Positions 62,531 to 64,000 of a stretch of DNA of 64,000 nucleotides are shown here, piece by piece. The notes under the pieces are model-generated. The model worked only from the letters and a program-made list of their open reading frames with translations. It ran no database searches and was not told where the DNA came from. This DNA comes from an uncultured Bacteroidales bacterium (GTDB taxonomy: Bacteria > Bacteroidota > Bacteroidia > Bacteroidales > UBA11471): positions 1-64,000 of the forward strand of contig CALUZW010000007.1 in NCBI GenBank assembly GCA_944325415.1. The letters run 5' to 3'. The stretch's first letter is position 1. The number at the start of each line of letters is the position of its first letter. The position numbers and the translations under genes were made by a program.

Positions 62531-63769
62531 ATGACTATCCGAAAAATATCCCTGCTGCTGTTTACACTGCTCCTCACGCTATCGTTCGGCACGGCACAAG
62601 CCGCCGAATACACCGTAGAGAGTGTCCCCCATGTGCAAAAGGCCGACGCCCGGCGGTTCGTATCCAACCCCGACGGCATACTCGGCCCGCAAGCCGAGAG
62701 CCTCATCAACCTGCGACTCGACTCGCTGCGACACCGCACCACCGCCGAGGTGGCCGTCGTCGTACTCGAATCGATAGGTGAACAAGATGTCGAATCGTTC
62801 TCCAACGAGCTGTTCAGCCATTGGGGCATAGGCCAGAAAGAGAACAACAACGGCCTGCTGGTACTCTTCGTACTCGACCAGCGGAAGATACGCTTCGAAG
62901 TGGGCTACGGACTCGAAGGCATACTGCCCGATGCCATATGCAAGCGCATACAGGCCCGATACATGTTGCCGGCCTTCAAGCAGAACGACTACGACCGGGG
63001 TATGCTGCAAGGCATCGAGAGCGTTTGCGCTATCATTGAAAATCCCGACAACCGGGGCGAAGTCTACGCCGCCAACGGCACCGCCGGCAAGGACGACTGG
63101 TTTTTCCTCATCGAGATGTACCTCGGCCTGTCGATACTCTTCTCCATCGTCATACTGCTCATGCTGCGCACGCCGCGACCGGCACAGCCCGACCAAGTAT
63201 ACAAAGCCTTGGAAAGCCAGCTTCCCACGCTGAAAACCATGGCCATCATCTTCCCCCTCTTCAACCTGCTTACCTACCTGCTCACACGTCGGCGCATGTA
63301 CCGGTTGCGTAATGCCAAGCGCAACTGCGAAAACTGCGGCCACCCCATGCACAAGCTCAACGAAGAAGAAGACAACCGCTTCCTCACCTCGAAAGAGAAT
63401 GCCGAGGAGATAGCCCGCTCGGTCGACTACGACGTGTGGTTGTGCGACCACTGCGGTGCCACCGAAATCTATGCCTACCCCAACAAAGAGTCGCAGTACA
63501 GCGAATGTCCCCGCTGCCATGCTCACACCTACGCACTCGAAAGCGACCGGGTACTCTCGCCGGCCACACCGTTCCAAAGCGGTATCGGAGAGAAACGGTA
63601 CTGTTGCCGGCACTGTCGCTTCGAGCAGGTCGTTCCTTACACACTGCCCATCATCATCGCCCCCATCATCGGCGGTGGCGGACGCGGCGGCGGTATGGGA
63701 GGAGGAAGCTTCGGTGGCGGATTCGGCGGAGGCCTCTCGGGAGGAGGTGGTTCTACATCAAGCTGGTAA
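62531..63769 (+). CDS. TPM-domain membrane protein with zinc ribbons and Gly-rich tail
   Basis: 412 residues: signal MTIRKISLLLFTLLLTLSFGTAQA; TPM domain (about 30-175) with FVSNPDGILGPQAESLINLRLDSLR and LVLFVLDQRKIRFEVGYGLEGILPDAICKRI; a membrane span (about 190-213, FFLIEMYLGLSILFSIVILLML); a second hydrophobic segment (about 235-255); then Cys pairs NCENCGH, WLCDHCGA, SECPRCHA and YCCRHCRF that form two zinc ribbons; another hydrophobic strand; and a Gly/Ser tail ending GGGGSTSSW. TPM proteins are linked to photosystem repair and phosphatase activity in plants; the bacterial role is unclear. Confidence 0.82.
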   Translation: MTIRKISLLLFTLLLTLSFGTAQAAEYTVESVPHVQKADARRFVSNPDGILGPQAESLINLRLDSLRHRTTAEVAVVVLESIGEQDVESFSNELFSHWGIGQKENNNGLLVLFVLDQRKIRFEVGYGLEGILPDAICKRIQARYMLPAFKQNDYDRGMLQGIESVCAIIENPDNRGEVYAANGTAGKDDWFFLIEMYLGLSILFSIVILLMLRTPRPAQPDQVYKALESQLPTLKTMAIIFPLFNLLTYLLTRRRMYRLRNAKRNCENCGHPMHKLNEEEDNRFLTSKENAEEIARSVDYDVWLCDHCGATEIYAYPNKESQYSECPRCHAHTYALESDRVLSPATPFQSGIGEKRYCCRHCRFEQVVPYTLPIIIAPIIGGGGRGGGMGGGSFGGGFGGGLSGGGGSTSSW

Positions 63770-63833
63770 CAGAGCCATCGGCCCGTTCTCTTTTTATTCC
63801 TATTTTTTGTTGCTTTTTACCACAGAAAAATTA

Positions 63834-63841
63834 TAACTTTG
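63834..63841 (+). promoter_or_regulatory. -7 element of XRE regulator gene
   Basis: TAACTTTG with TTG at 63810-63812, 21 bp upstream. It lies 39 bp before the ATG at 63881. Confidence 0.6.
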
Positions 63842-63880
63842 TGCAGATTACGATTCATCACAAAAAATCTGGAACAAGAC

Positions 63881-64000
63881 ATGAACTGTGTAGGAAATAA
63901 AATACAACGCTTCCGCAACGAAAAAAAAATAACCCTGGAAGAGCTTTCGCAGCAGACGGGTATCAGTATCGAACAACTCAGCCGCATCGAAGACAACACC
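63881..64000 (+). CDS. XRE-family helix-turn-helix regulator (N-terminus only)
   Basis: The first 40 codons are in the window and run off the end. MNCVGNKIQRFRNEKKIT-LEELSQQTGISIEQLSRIED is a Cro/C1-type HTH, with the recognition helix ISIEQLSRIE. The rest is outside, so whether it carries a cupin sensor domain, as many Bacteroidota XRE regulators do, cannot be seen. Confidence 0.85.
   Translation, partial: MNCVGNKIQRFRNEKKITLEELSQQTGISIEQLSRIEDNT

Overview
The window is chromosomal DNA of a Bacteroidota bacterium, most likely a gut Bacteroidales. Evidence is the Bacteroidota-type promoters (TTTG, 19-21 bp, TAnnTTTG) in front of many genes, the near absence of Shine-Dalgarno sites, the gene families (DUF4292 lipoprotein, Bacteroidota GH2/GH51/GH95/GH105 enzymes, OprO/P porin) and two proteins with C-terminal type IX secretion (T9SS) sorting domains. 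T9SS plus a GC content clearly above 50% would fit a Barnesiella/Coprobacter-like lineage better than Bacteroides itself, but that placement is only a guess.

Region 1 (1-25.4 kb, all minus strand) is a pectin, chiefly rhamnogalacturonan-I, degradation cluster. It encodes a GH106-like alpha-L-rhamnosidase (cut by the window edge), two GH2 beta-galactosidases, a CE12 rhamnogalacturonan acetylesterase, a T9SS-sorted PL1 pectate lyase, a T9SS-sorted beta-helix protein of unknown role, a GH105 unsaturated rhamnogalacturonyl hydrolase, two further SGNH esterases, two GH51 and one GH43 arabinan-type enzymes and a GH95 alpha-L-fucosidase/galactosidase. Promoters and terminators divide it into about six transcripts. 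There is no SusC/SusD pair and no regulator inside the window, so surface attack seems to rest on T9SS-exported proteins, with periplasmic exo-enzymes and esterases finishing the oligomers.

Region 2 (25.5-35.8 kb) holds upp, a tRNA-Lys(CTT) with its own promoter and terminator, an AT-rich HNH nuclease gene that looks foreign, a three-gene operon (OprO/P-type porin, lipoprotein with four lamin-tail domains, phytase-type esterase lipoprotein) that may be a phosphate-ester scavenging system, then rpsO, typA/bipA, an AlaX-like tRNA-editing protein and a secreted transglutaminase-like protein.

Region 3 (35.8-49.1 kb) holds the GDP-mannose/GDP-L-fucose operon gmd-fcl-manC, a glutamate-synthase-type oxidoreductase preceded by a perfect 12-bp dyad, a thioredoxin-fold protein, a secreted protein with five repeats that resemble the C-terminal domain of plant casein-kinase-1-like proteins, a GNAT, argB, prfB (RF2, with the programmed +1 frameshift site intact), a long-chain acyl-CoA ligase and an ArgE-type deacylase.

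Region 4 (49.2-64 kb) holds an outer-membrane barrel protein, four glycosyltransferases and a Wzx-type flippase. The flippase is the last gene of a co-directional run dut - TPR - DUF4292 lipoprotein - EnvC-like - acetyltransferase - wzx. This suggests a surface glycan or protein O-glycosylation locus that could use the GDP-fucose made by region 3. The window ends with dgt, a TPM-domain/zinc-ribbon membrane protein and the start of an XRE-family regulator.
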